A program made the translations under genes and the position numbers. Source: Sulfurovum sp. XGS-02 (GTDB lineage Bacteria; Campylobacterota; Campylobacteria; Campylobacterales; Sulfurovaceae). From it: a DNA stretch of 64,000 nucleotides. The stretch spans positions 1,736,001 through 1,800,000 of the forward strand of contig NZ_CP093312.1 of the NCBI RefSeq assembly GCF_023213175.1, written 5' to 3'. Below the pieces are notes generated by a model that was given only the letters and a program-made list of their open reading frames with translations, made no database searches and was not told the DNA's origin. Within the stretch, counting starts at the first letter, position 1; each line of letters starts with the position of its first letter. Below, piece after piece: positions 1-8,217 of the stretch.

Positions 1-2
1 AT

Positions 3-170
3 CCTGGGGACACCTATATCGACTGGATCGGGATCAGTGTCTATGGTGTACAATCAAAAGGAGAAACGTACTACTCTTTTGTTGAAATAATGGATACCAT
101 ATATCCTATCATACTAAAGGTATCAGATAAACCCATCGCCATTTTAGAATGGGGGATGACTGAAATCTAA
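3..170 (+). CDS. Glycoside hydrolase C-terminal fragment (GH26-like), cut by left edge
   Basis: Reading frame 3 is open from the left edge to a TAA at 168-170 and gives 55 residues. It holds YIDWIGISVYG and, near the end, PIAILEWGM. This pairing of a DWIG..VYG strand with a late Glu after a beta strand is typical of TIM-barrel glycosidases such as GH26 beta-mannanases, where the late Glu is the nucleophile. The start and most of the gene lie outside the window, so substrate and location cannot be judged. Other clan GH-A families remain possible. It converges on pnp with a hairpin between them. Confidence 0.5.
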   Translation, partial: PGDTYIDWIGISVYGVQSKGETYYSFVEIMDTIYPIILKVSDKPIAILEWGMTEI

Positions 171-204
171 GAGAGGAGAAGGAGTTCAAAGAAAAAAGTA
201 TCAC

Positions 205-225
205 ATTTTCCCTCAAGGGGAAAAT
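205..225. terminator. Hairpin between converging glycosidase and pnp genes
   Basis: ATTTTCCC (205-212) pairs with GGGAAAAT (218-225) around a five-base loop, between two converging stop codons. The stem is A/T-flanked on both sides, so it could end transcription in either direction. The minus strand has a run of T only about ten bases further on, so it is not a perfect intrinsic terminator. Confidence 0.5.
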
Positions 226-231
226 AGCAGT

Positions 232-2364
232 TTATGCTAGGAATTCTGGGGTTGCCAACTCAACCTTTTTACCTTTTTGTTCCATGACCACCACAGTGAT
301 CGTATCACCTTCGTTGTATCGTTCTGCAAGGTTATTGACGCGCTCTTTAGCTACTTTTGAAATGTGAAGCAATGCATCAAAGCCATCTGGCATTTCAACA
401 AAAATTCCGAAATCTACGATCTTTTTCACTTTACCCTCATAGCTCTCACCGACCTTATACTCCATCTGCTTTTTCACAGGTGTTGAAGCGATCTCTTCTA
501 TGTGGGCTTTTGCATCTGCTACTTTTACTTTGTCTTCACCTGAAATCTTTACACCACCTACATCACGGTCAAGATCAACAGAGACTTCAAACTTCTCAAT
601 GATCTCACGGATCGTAGCTCCTGCTTTCCCGATGATATCCACTATCTTGCTTGGATGTACGGTAAAGTGTTCTGTACTAGGAAGTGCTTCACTTGAAACA
701 ATGTTTTTTTCTGCCTCTTCCATCAGTCCAAGAATATGTTTTTTACCCTGGCTTGCTTTTTGCAATGCATCTTTCAGTACAGTTAAGTCTATACCGCCGA
801 GTTTTATGTCCATTTGAAGTGCAGTGATACCTTTTGTAGTACCTGCGACTTTAAAATCCATATCCCCGTCATGGTCTTCCAGTCCCATAATATCTGTCAA
901 TACAGCATACTTGCCACCTTCACTTACCAGTCCCATGGCAATACCTGCTACAAGTGCTGTAGTATTTACCTCAGCTGCACGCATAGCCAATGCACCACCA
1001 CATATCGTAGCCATGGAAGAAGAACCATTGCTCTCTAAAATTTCAGATACCAATCGGATACTGCCATCATAATTAAGATCTAAAGAAGGTTCCAGTGCTC
1101 TTTTTGCCAGGTTACCATGCCCAAGCTCTCTTCTACCCGGTGCACCGATGAATTTTGCTTCACCCACAGAGTAACCTGGGAAATTGTAATGCACCATAAA
1201 GTTTTCTGACTGCACATTTTTATCGGTAATAAGTTCGTACATCTGTGCATCTTTTTTATCACCCAGTGTCACCGTGACAAGCGCCTGGGTCTGACCTCGG
1301 GTAAAGAGACATGACCCATGTACAGAGGGTAAAAGATTTGTCTCAATGCTGATAGGTCTTACTTCATCAAGTGCCCTGCCGTCTGCACGAATATTTTTAT
1401 CTAGGATCATTGCTCGTACAACTGTTTTTTTATAACGCTCCAGTACTTTGGATACAAGTTCTTTATCTGCTTCTATACCGTCCGCTTCTAAAGCTTCCAT
1501 AATTTTCGTACGTACTTTTTTAAGTTCAGTAGAACGCTCACTCTTTGCCATATGCGAGATCGCTTTTTCTACATCCACCGCATAATTCTTCTCTATCATT
1601 GCATAGAGTGATGCATCTACTTTCTCTTCAGCCAATGGCAGGTTCAGAGGTTCTCTTACGATAGGAGTAAAGGCATCTACATAGGCTGTTGTTGCAGTAT
1701 CTATAGCTTCTGCCGCCATCGCAATCACATCGACCAGTGCTGATTCATCAAACTCATTGGCACTTTGTCCCTCTTCATTTTCAGTGGCGAGTGTACGCAT
1801 CTCTATCATCACTACATCTTTACCTGAACCAACGACCAAAAGATCCAGTTCACTCTCAGATTGCTGCGTAAGTGTCGGATTGATAATGATATCATCCCCA
1901 TCTGTACCTACTCTGACCGCAGCAATACTTGTAGTCACTGGAATATCTGAAACATACAGTGCTGCATTTGCCGCATGTAAAGCGGCTACCTGCATATCAA
2001 CCTCTGAATCTGCACTTACGACCATCACTGTGATCGTTACAGGGTAATGAAACCCTTTAGGGAATAACGGGCGTAGAGAACGGTCAACAATACGTGAAGT
2101 CAGTGTTTCAAAGTCCCCGGGCTTTGTCTCTCTCTTGATGAAACCGCCAGGGATCTTGGCTGCAGCATAAGATTTTTCCATATACTGTACCGTTAAAGGA
2201 AGAAAATCCTCATCCACTGCTTTTTCATCTACAGCAACGGCTGCTATCAGTACGGCTTTGCCTTGTCGGTACATCACCGCACCACTTGCCTGTTTTGCTA
2301 TTTTATTAACTTCATACTTTTCTTCGAGACTGTTTGCATTGATCTCTATAATTTGTTCTTTCAT
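232..2364 (-). CDS. pnp: Polynucleotide phosphorylase
   Basis: This is a 710-residue PNPase, the usual full length. It degrades RNA 3' to 5' with phosphate, releasing nucleoside diphosphates, as part of mRNA turnover in the cytoplasm. Two RNase PH-like halves fill about residues 1-540. They are followed by a KH domain near 560-615 (VDIIGKAGATIREI) and a C-terminal S1 domain near 630-700 (GKVKKIVDFGIFVEMPDG). It is the last gene of the minus-strand purD-lptD-pnp block, 75 bases after the phosphoribosyltransferase. The start has an AGGAAAG ribosome site. Nothing looks damaged. Confidence 0.97.
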   Translation of the reverse strand: MKEQIIEINANSLEEKYEVNKIAKQASGAVMYRQGKAVLIAAVAVDEKAVDEDFLPLTVQYMEKSYAAAKIPGGFIKRETKPGDFETLTSRIVDRSLRPLFPKGFHYPVTITVMVVSADSEVDMQVAALHAANAALYVSDIPVTTSIAAVRVGTDGDDIIINPTLTQQSESELDLLVVGSGKDVVMIEMRTLATENEEGQSANEFDESALVDVIAMAAEAIDTATTAYVDAFTPIVREPLNLPLAEEKVDASLYAMIEKNYAVDVEKAISHMAKSERSTELKKVRTKIMEALEADGIEADKELVSKVLERYKKTVVRAMILDKNIRADGRALDEVRPISIETNLLPSVHGSCLFTRGQTQALVTVTLGDKKDAQMYELITDKNVQSENFMVHYNFPGYSVGEAKFIGAPGRRELGHGNLAKRALEPSLDLNYDGSIRLVSEILESNGSSSMATICGGALAMRAAEVNTTALVAGIAMGLVSEGGKYAVLTDIMGLEDHDGDMDFKVAGTTKGITALQMDIKLGGIDLTVLKDALQKASQGKKHILGLMEEAEKNIVSSEALPSTEHFTVHPSKIVDIIGKAGATIREIIEKFEVSVDLDRDVGGVKISGEDKVKVADAKAHIEEIASTPVKKQMEYKVGESYEGKVKKIVDFGIFVEMPDGFDALLHISKVAKERVNNLAERYNEGDTITVVVMEQKGKKVELATPEFLA

Positions 2365-2439
2365 TCGTTTCTCTTTCCTTTTAGCTGTTTACTACTTTCA
2401 CACTATGCTCTTTTGCATGTTTTTTTCATAAAAATATAT

Positions 2440-3126
2440 TTATTCTGCTTCTTTTGTTTTTACTTGTTGATCATGGACCATGGAAGATATCTCTTCAAAA
2501 TTCAATCGTTCAAAATCTTTGTAATAGTATTCTATCGAAATATAGTCTTGTATCTTATAAGGACAAAATACACCATCACACACCGTAAGCAGATTTTGAT
2601 AGACACCTTTATCCAAAATAGGTGTGGCGATAAAAATATTTTTAGCCCCTCTTGCGATGACCGACTTGAGTGCGACCATCATGGTAAGTCCTGTCTCTAT
2701 ACACTCATCAGCCAAGATCACATATTTCCCCTTGAGAGAGATCAGATCCTTTCCTTTTCGATATTTATAGACATAAGAGAGGACTTCCTCCTCATACTTC
2801 CTGTGGGCTTCACCATAGACATAATCTTCATTGATCTCAAATGCATCGACAAGTGCTTTATGTATCACCACTTCTTCTGTTTCGGAAACCATTGCAATAG
2901 CCAGTTCAGGGTTATTGGGTGCCAATATCGGTTCCGCCAGTAAAATATCCATTTGTGCATTGATCGCTTTGGCTATCTTGTCCGCAAAATAAACGCCCCC
3001 TTCACTGACACCTATCACTACCGTTTCATTTTTTGAAAATAACTCTATAGGAAGTGTATCAATCAACTGTTTTGAAGCATCTTCTCTATTTTCAAAATAC
3101 GCATTAGGGTTTGAATCGCTGGGCAT
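2440..3126 (-). CDS. Phosphoribosyltransferase-fold protein
   Basis: A 228-residue type I phosphoribosyltransferase-fold protein. The PRPP loop is visible as YVILADECIETGLTM near residues 135-150: a hydrophobic strand, two acidic residues, then a TG turn. The substrate is unknown. Proteins like this are often annotated only as predicted phosphoribosyltransferases, and the acceptor base cannot be read from the sequence. I chose the ATG at 3126 because AGGAG lies seven bases upstream. A longer frame reaches 3168 but would overlap the J-domain gene further. The chosen start overlaps that gene's end by 23 bases, which suggests translational coupling. Confidence 0.8.
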   Translation of the reverse strand: MPSDSNPNAYFENREDASKQLIDTLPIELFSKNETVVIGVSEGGVYFADKIAKAINAQMDILLAEPILAPNNPELAIAMVSETEEVVIHKALVDAFEINEDYVYGEAHRKYEEEVLSYVYKYRKGKDLISLKGKYVILADECIETGLTMMVALKSVIARGAKNIFIATPILDKGVYQNLLTVCDGVFCPYKIQDYISIEYYYKDFERLNFEEISSMVHDQQVKTKEAE

Positions 3127-3376
3127 AATCTGCTCCTGGGAATTGTTTAGAAATTTCTTCTTCATCAAAAGTATAACGAAACTCTTCTATATACTTCATC
3201 AATAATTTATACGCATGGTTTAACTGCTCCATATTTTCAACCTCCCCTCCTAGGTCAGGGTGATTCTTTTTAGCCAAAAAATGGTACTGTTTTTTGATAT
3301 CCGCTTTGCTGATCAACTTGGGCAGATGTAATATCTCTAGCGCTTTTTCGATCTCATCTTTAGGATTGATATTCAT
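3104..3376 (-). CDS. Small J-domain (DnaJ-like) protein
   Basis: A 90-residue protein that is essentially one J domain. IKKQYHFLAKKNHPDLGG carries the HPD tripeptide (near residue 39) that stimulates DnaK-type ATPases. There is no G/F, zinc-finger or C-terminal client-binding region, so it is not DnaJ itself but a single-domain co-chaperone. Its ATG overlaps the lptD stop (TAATG), and its end overlaps the phosphoribosyltransferase start, so the three are co-translated. A role in folding or targeting an envelope client is only a guess from this position. Confidence 0.85.
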   Translation of the reverse strand: MNINPKDEIEKALEILHLPKLISKADIKKQYHFLAKKNHPDLGGEVENMEQLNHAYKLLMKYIEEFRYTFDEEEISKQFPGADYAQRFKP

Positions 3377-5457
3377 TATTCTGTCCCTACTGTACCAAAA
3401 GGAATAAAGTTTAACTGCAAATAAAAAGTAGTATCAAGCGTATAGCCTGTCGGCCTAGGGACGATATCTTGTCGGACGGAAGCCGTAGCATTCCAGCAAT
3501 CACGATGATAGCTACCCCCAAATCTCCACTGCTTACTTGATGCATCATCCACATCATACGTCAAACCGCCATTGAACTTCACCTGTTCATTGAATGTATA
3601 TCCAAAATAGAAATAGAGTTCATTTGCATCAATATTACCGGTGATATAAGTCGGCACATCGGGTAATATCTTTTTATAGGTATGCCCCAGACTAAAATGG
3701 TAATCTTCTTCATTCAGAGAAACACGACTGGCTGATTCACGTATTCTACCATATTCATGAGAATAGGTCACATCATTATACAGACTCCACTGATTCCAAT
3801 TGTACCGCATTTCATTGCTCAGATCAGCAAGTTCATAGTTTCTATCGAGGTAATAGGTTTGTGTTAATCTTTGAAAAAACTTTAAGTTCATCATCTCATC
3901 ATAAAAGTATTGGCTTAGATTAAATGCATAATGTTCTTCAGGCAATCCTACCGTAAACAAAGCTGTTTGGTCCACATCTAGTGCAGACAACGAAGGGGAC
4001 TTGTATTCATTCCCTGGTCTAATGTACGCTAAAGAGGGTTGCAGTACATGTATAAAACCATCATACTTTTTCGTTAGATCCGTAAAAAGTTTGACTTTAT
4101 GAATATTACTGTAATACTCAAAATCATCATGGAGGTACGCTCCGTTACCAAAAAAGAATTTACTGTAATACAACTCTTCTCCCAAAGAGAGACTCAAAAA
4201 ATCATCAAAAAATGATGTGGTCAATTCCACTGGTACCTTAAGCTCTGCCTGACGTAGTGTCGTACCTTTTTCTCTATCAAAATTGTTGATACGGAGATCT
4301 GCACTATAGGTGAGATTATTCCATATAAAATGACTTAAGTATTTATGTAGTTGCAAGGAAGGGAGAATTTGCAGAGTATCACTGTTATCCTCTTTTCTCG
4401 TATCGATAAAATATTTAGCGTTGACCCCTGTATAGTAGTCATTGTTATAGAGAAAATAGTTCACTCTGGATTCTTGTAAAGGCACAAGTCCAAAATGTCT
4501 CAAATGGCTCTGCTGCAGGTTCAGGTAATCGATGTCATTCAGATAGGTCGTATTGATATAGAGACCATCTGTGAATCCGGTAGGTAATGTATTAGAAAAT
4601 ACTTGAGAAGATTCATAGTTGAACTCTACCCCATAGTGACTATCATTGGGAAGATAGTTGTTGTCTATATACTCTGTCTTATCTTTGAAATACCCTACCC
4701 TTAACTTTCCGGATGAATAGGCAGAGTCAACAAAACGAAACGTACTATACATCCCTATACTTCTTGCTGTTCTGATTTGAGGGTTAACCTCCAGGTCCAT
4801 ACTTGGAGAAATAGCCCAATAGATAGGCTGTTCATAAAGAAAGCCCTCATTGGATGAATATCCAAATGCAGGGAAGAGAAGACCTGAACTTCTTTCTCTA
4901 TCGGTGGAAAAAGCCAAATACGGCGTGTAGAACATCGGAATATCCCATAAATATACCTTTGCTCCATAGATCTTTATATAGTTTGCATCACTGTCATATA
5001 ATGCATCTGAGAAAGCCATTTTCCATAAAGGATCTGCAATATCGCAACTTGAGATCAGAGATGCACCCAGTGTATAGTTGCCCTCATCTTTATGCGCATC
5101 ATCTGAAAAGATCCATACATCATTTTTACCGATAAGAAAGAGTTCATCAAACGTCACCTCTTTTGTATCGGTATGAATTTCAATATGATCGGTATGAACT
5201 TTACTTCCGTTGTACCCCAGCATTTCTATCTCTCCGTCAATCACAAGCACTTTAGTACTTTTATCGAAATGTGCAGAGGCTGCTTTTATGACACTGTCTT
5301 CATAATAGACAACCACATGATCTTTAGCTTCGACGATATTGTCTGCAGCATCCACATGTTTTGCCGTTATCTCGATCTTACTTTTATCTGAGGCAGCAGA
5401 CAATATTTGCACGCCCGCTATGATAGCTACAAGAAAAAAAAAGAGATTTTTAGTCAT
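3376..5457 (-). CDS. lptD: LPS-assembly outer membrane protein LptD
   Basis: A 693-residue outer membrane beta-barrel that inserts lipopolysaccharide into the outer leaflet with LptE. A signal peptide covers about residues 1-22 (hydrophobic core, then SAAS). An OstA/LptA-like periplasmic domain follows at about 25-140 (KIEITAKHVDAADN, VIDGEIEMLGYNG), then a long barrel of alternating aromatic strands ending in FIPFGTVGTE. This is somewhat shorter than E. coli LptD (784 residues), as in other epsilonproteobacteria. The start overlaps the RDD gene by eight bases. Only two cysteines are obvious in the mature protein, so the E. coli disulfide pattern is probably not conserved. Confidence 0.93.
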   Translation of the reverse strand: MTKNLFFFLVAIIAGVQILSAASDKSKIEITAKHVDAADNIVEAKDHVVVYYEDSVIKAASAHFDKSTKVLVIDGEIEMLGYNGSKVHTDHIEIHTDTKEVTFDELFLIGKNDVWIFSDDAHKDEGNYTLGASLISSCDIADPLWKMAFSDALYDSDANYIKIYGAKVYLWDIPMFYTPYLAFSTDRERSSGLLFPAFGYSSNEGFLYEQPIYWAISPSMDLEVNPQIRTARSIGMYSTFRFVDSAYSSGKLRVGYFKDKTEYIDNNYLPNDSHYGVEFNYESSQVFSNTLPTGFTDGLYINTTYLNDIDYLNLQQSHLRHFGLVPLQESRVNYFLYNNDYYTGVNAKYFIDTRKEDNSDTLQILPSLQLHKYLSHFIWNNLTYSADLRINNFDREKGTTLRQAELKVPVELTTSFFDDFLSLSLGEELYYSKFFFGNGAYLHDDFEYYSNIHKVKLFTDLTKKYDGFIHVLQPSLAYIRPGNEYKSPSLSALDVDQTALFTVGLPEEHYAFNLSQYFYDEMMNLKFFQRLTQTYYLDRNYELADLSNEMRYNWNQWSLYNDVTYSHEYGRIRESASRVSLNEEDYHFSLGHTYKKILPDVPTYITGNIDANELYFYFGYTFNEQVKFNGGLTYDVDDASSKQWRFGGSYHRDCWNATASVRQDIVPRPTGYTLDTTFYLQLNFIPFGTVGTE

Positions 5458-5905
5458 TCACAACTACACAGTTAGAAAGTTTATCATGCAGTGTTTGTCT
5501 CAATGGTACAAAAAAGGCCATAAGAAAACCCAAATAGAACAGTACTTCGCTTGGGATTCTCACTGAAGCACGTAAAAATGCTTTTTGAAAACCAGGTGTA
5601 TCTCCTGTCTCTAGCTCTATCACTTTGATCTTCATAAAATACTTGCCCAGTGTCATACCGTTTTGCCATACCAGAACAGTATGATAGAGGAGTTTTATAG
5701 AGAGGACAACCAAAAGATTTTGAGCAATAAAGGTATTGACCGTTTCAAGTGCTGCTTCATCTACCACCGTAATATTTGAAAAAAGTACAGAAAACTGATC
5801 ATAAAAAATGATGATGAAAAAGAGTGTAATGACAATATCATCTATGACAAAAGCGGTCATCCTTTTTTGAAGACTTGCAATGGGCAAGGAGAGAGATTCA
5901 GACAT
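5450..5905 (-). CDS. RDD family membrane protein
   Basis: A 151-residue protein of the RDD family. It has an N-terminal R..AFVIDDIVITL segment, two to three membrane helices, and a second conserved part with the GMTLGKYFMKIKVI motif typical of the family. Molecular function is unknown; some RDD proteins have been linked to sodium/proton exchange, but nothing here shows that. It lies between purD (nine bases upstream) and lptD (eight-base overlap), so it belongs to the same transcript. Confidence 0.85.
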   Translation of the reverse strand: MSESLSLPIASLQKRMTAFVIDDIVITLFFIIIFYDQFSVLFSNITVVDEAALETVNTFIAQNLLVVLSIKLLYHTVLVWQNGMTLGKYFMKIKVIELETGDTPGFQKAFLRASVRIPSEVLFYLGFLMAFFVPLRQTLHDKLSNCVVVND

Positions 5906-5914
5906 CCCTACTCC

Positions 5915-7183
5915 CTAGAGTGCCTGATATGCGATGTCTGTACGACACTGCTTGCCTGCAAAATGGACCTGTCCTACCAACATATAGGCACGCTTTTGTG
6001 CCTCTTTGATACTATCACCGATACCTACACATACCAGTACCCTACCCCCTGTTGCATAGAGTTTTCCATCTTCACCACGCGTGACTCCCGCATAGGAGAT
6101 ATGTGCATTTTCCTTTACCTCTTCATGGTAGATATCATCTACGATGATCTCTGCAGGCGGTGTACTTTTATACGGATAGTCTTTACTTGCCATCACGACG
6201 CCGACCGCATATTTGTCATGAAACTCTATCTTGGCATTTTTAAGATCACCTGTTGCTGCCTTATAAAAGAGTTCAGAAGCCGGAGACTTGAGCAGTGGCA
6301 TCAACTCTTCACATTCAGGATCCCCAAAACGTACATTATACTCAAGGATGATAGGCTCACCTTTTACCACCATCACACCGATAAAAAGTACACCCGTAAA
6401 CGGCATACCTTCAGCTTCCATACCCTTCAGTGTAGGCTCTATAACGCGTTCGTTCAACTTACGATAGATCTCATCATTGACCAGCGGTGTAGGGGCATAG
6501 GCACCCATACCGCCTGTATTTGGTCCTTCATCATTGTTGAGAAGTCTTTTATGGTCCTGTGCGGCAGGTAAAACCACATAATCTTTCCCATCACAGATAG
6601 CAAATACAGAAAGCTCATAACCATCCAGGAACTCTTCCACAACGATACTTGTTCCCGCATCACCAAATGAGTTACCTGAAAGCATTTCACCCGCAGCTTT
6701 TTTTGCTTCATCATGACTTTGCGCAATGATCACACCCTTACCACCGCAAAGTCCATCAGCTTTCACTACGATCGGTGCATCCAGCGTCATGATAAAGTCA
6801 TAGGCATCCTGCAATGAATCCGTTTCAATGTACTTGGCTGTAGGCACATTGTGACGGGCAAGAAAGTTTTTCATAAAGATCTTGGAACCTTCAAGTTGTG
6901 CCGCTTGGGCTGTAGGTCCAAAGATCGTAAGACCTCTCTCTTTAAAGACATCCACAATACCGCCTACCAATGGTGCTTCAGGCCCCACAATCGTTAGTTC
7001 GATACCATTGTCTTCAACAAAATCAGCCAATGCAGAAAAGTCACTGATCTCCAGATTCTCACCTAAGGTATCTGTCGCTCCATTGCCCGGTGCAAAATAG
7101 ATCTTCTCTACATTCTCATCTTTTGTCAATGCCAAACCAATAGAGTATTCTCTACCGCCGGCACCTATTATCAATACATTCAT
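5915..7183 (-). CDS. purD: Phosphoribosylamine-glycine ligase (GAR synthetase)
   Basis: A 422-residue PurD, which joins glycine to phosphoribosylamine using ATP in step two of purine synthesis. The N-terminal Rossmann part begins NVLIIGAGGREYSI. GPEAPLVGG sits near residue 67. The ATP-grasp domain follows with VVKADGLCGGKGVII and the family signature EGPNTGGMGAY. RFGDPECEELMPLL is also present. GGAGAA precedes the ATG at 7183. An extended -10 (TGGTGATAAT, GATAAT at 7207-7212, minus strand) would give a short leader of about 17 bases. It is the first gene of the purD-lptD-pnp block. Confidence 0.96.
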   Translation of the reverse strand: MNVLIIGAGGREYSIGLALTKDENVEKIYFAPGNGATDTLGENLEISDFSALADFVEDNGIELTIVGPEAPLVGGIVDVFKERGLTIFGPTAQAAQLEGSKIFMKNFLARHNVPTAKYIETDSLQDAYDFIMTLDAPIVVKADGLCGGKGVIIAQSHDEAKKAAGEMLSGNSFGDAGTSIVVEEFLDGYELSVFAICDGKDYVVLPAAQDHKRLLNNDEGPNTGGMGAYAPTPLVNDEIYRKLNERVIEPTLKGMEAEGMPFTGVLFIGVMVVKGEPIILEYNVRFGDPECEELMPLLKSPASELFYKAATGDLKNAKIEFHDKYAVGVVMASKDYPYKSTPPAEIIVDDIYHEEVKENAHISYAGVTRGEDGKLYATGGRVLVCVGIGDSIKEAQKRAYMLVGQVHFAGKQCRTDIAYQAL

Positions 7184-7226
7184 TTAACATTCTCCGAAAA
7201 AGTTTAATTATCACCATAATATGCGG

Positions 7227-7350
7227 TCAGATTAGCAGGGATGACCATTGTGCGTAGAGGGTTTTGGAAAGGTGTGAAGGAGAACTGCCTTGTTCATCGA
7301 TGACCTTTCCAAAGTCCTGTGCGTACAACCATCGTCACTAATAAGACCCG
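7227..7350 (+). ncRNA. Candidate rod-shaped structured RNA between purD and the 6S candidate
   Basis: This stretch can fold end to end. GTC..ATTAG near 7228-7237 pairs with CTAAT..GAC near 7338-7347. TTGT pairs with ACAA further in, and an 11-bp stem TTTGGAAAGGT (7263-7273) pairs with ACCTTTCCAAA (7303-7313) under a small apical hairpin. A CATAAT box at 7215-7220 would start a plus-strand RNA at about 7227, divergent from purD. The strand is uncertain, because the same fold exists on the minus strand as part of a long purD leader. No protein frame here looks real. I could not match it to RNase P, tmRNA or SRP RNA. Confidence 0.35.
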
Positions 7351-7535
7351 GGTGAGCGTTCTGTGTCAAGTCGGCCCTATATATAGCCAACGGTGCAGGA
7401 GAGAGTCTCTCTTTAGGGGATGATCTCTCGCCGACCAGGTCAAGCTCAAACAAAAACATCCGCACACCAAAAGACTACATGTCCCGCCAAGAATAAATGT
7501 TGGACCCCAAATACAGTAGTCGCATCACCTAGGCT
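7345..7535 (-). ncRNA. ssrS: Candidate 6S RNA, upstream of purD
   Basis: A minus-strand TATAAT at 7542-7547 predicts transcription from about 7535. The first transcribed bases (CCTAGGTGA, one bulged T, GCG) pair with CGCTCACCCGGG at 7347-7358, giving a closing stem with 11-12 pairs. Further in, GGTGTG can pair with TGCACC, and GGATG with CATCC, so the roughly 190-base RNA forms a long rod with internal bubbles, as in 6S RNA, which binds sigma70 RNA polymerase. Length, own promoter and terminal pairing fit. I recall 6S RNA beside purD in epsilonproteobacteria but cannot confirm it here. A covariance-model search would decide. Confidence 0.5.
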
Positions 7536-7541
7536 AAATAT

Positions 7542-7547
7542 ATTATA
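7542..7547 (-). promoter_or_regulatory. -10 box for the 6S RNA candidate
   Basis: A perfect TATAAT on the minus strand lies just after the hemD stop codon (7550-7552), seven bases before the first base of the predicted closing stem. No TTGACA-like -35 box is visible, as is usual for epsilonproteobacterial promoters. Confidence 0.6.
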
Positions 7548-7549
7548 AC

Positions 7550-8215
7550 CTATTTGGAGTTAGAAGCGAGTAAAATCTGCTCTGCTTTTAGTATACAGGC
7601 ATCTATCGTTGGCCTATCGGCAACTTCATAATGTGTATGTACGGGTAAATGTTTTTTTGTCGCTTTACCTATAATGACGGCGGTATAACTTTCATCCCAT
7701 TCAAAATTCTTCAAAAAACAGTGAATAGTCGAGGGGGATGTGAAGATGATAATGGCATTTTTATCCGGTTTCTCTTTTTGTTCATAGCGGATACAGGAAG
7801 TTTCATAAATGATCTGTTCCTGAAGGTCTATTCCCGCTTTAGCTAAAAAAGTTTTTGCATCAAAAGAGACCTGTTTAGGGCGTAGGTATAGTATCTGTTT
7901 ATCTTTAAATTGTGTGATGATCTCTTGGCTTAATGTTTCAGCATAAAATGATTTGGGTTGGTACATCACTTTCCCACCCAGAGACTCTATCTCTTTTGCC
8001 GTGGCAGAACCTATAGCCAGACAGGGATACTTTTTCCATTCTGGATTTAATACTTCTGCACTTTTAACCGCCTGCTTGGAGGTAAAGAGCAGTGTATCAC
8101 ATGTTGACAGATCTATTGTTGGGACTAGAGGTGAAAAACGTATCATAGGTAGATGTATCGTTCCCTCCCTAGGCAGAGGAGATAAAAGATAGATCATACC
8201 ATCTGCGTGCATCAT
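7550..8215 (-). CDS. hemD: Uroporphyrinogen-III synthase
   Basis: About 215-221 residues with the two-lobed HemD pattern. It has TLLFTSKQAVKSA, then CLAIGSATAKEIESLGG, and in the second half IIIFTSPSTIHCF and TAVIIGKATKKHL. HemD closes hydroxymethylbilane into uroporphyrinogen III for heme and siroheme. HemD sequences diverge strongly, so the call rests on these paired motifs and on length. The frame opens with ATGATG at 8215, two bases after the transporter stop. The ATG at 8197 (MIYLLSPL) is an equally likely start. It is the last gene of the block that begins at 9812. Confidence 0.85.
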   Translation of the reverse strand: MMHADGMIYLLSPLPREGTIHLPMIRFSPLVPTIDLSTCDTLLFTSKQAVKSAEVLNPEWKKYPCLAIGSATAKEIESLGGKVMYQPKSFYAETLSQEIITQFKDKQILYLRPKQVSFDAKTFLAKAGIDLQEQIIYETSCIRYEQKEKPDKNAIIIFTSPSTIHCFLKNFEWDESYTAVIIGKATKKHLPVHTHYEVADRPTIDACILKAEQILLASNSK

Positions 8216-8217
8216 GA

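Noticed and set aside
2263-2943. 226-residue plus-strand open frame
   Set aside because: It runs antisense to pnp and the phosphoribosyltransferase and has a low-complexity Phe/Leu/Cys-rich composition typical of a shadow frame.
5867-6571. 234-residue plus-strand open frame
   Set aside because: It is antisense to purD, which is clearly conserved. The peptide is rich in Cys, His and Thr, as in other shadow frames here.
7232-7465. 77-residue minus-strand open frame between hemD and purD
   Set aside because: It lies in the region that folds into strong RNA stems, has no ribosome site, and its peptide has no protein-like pattern. A structured RNA explains the sequence better.
7210-7535. RNase P RNA, tmRNA or SRP RNA in the hemD-purD gap
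   Set aside because: There is no GAGGAAAGTCC core for RNase P, no tag-peptide frame or CCA end for tmRNA, and no CAGG..GGAA..AGCA domain for SRP RNA on either strand. A CACAGAACG stretch recalls RNase P only by chance.
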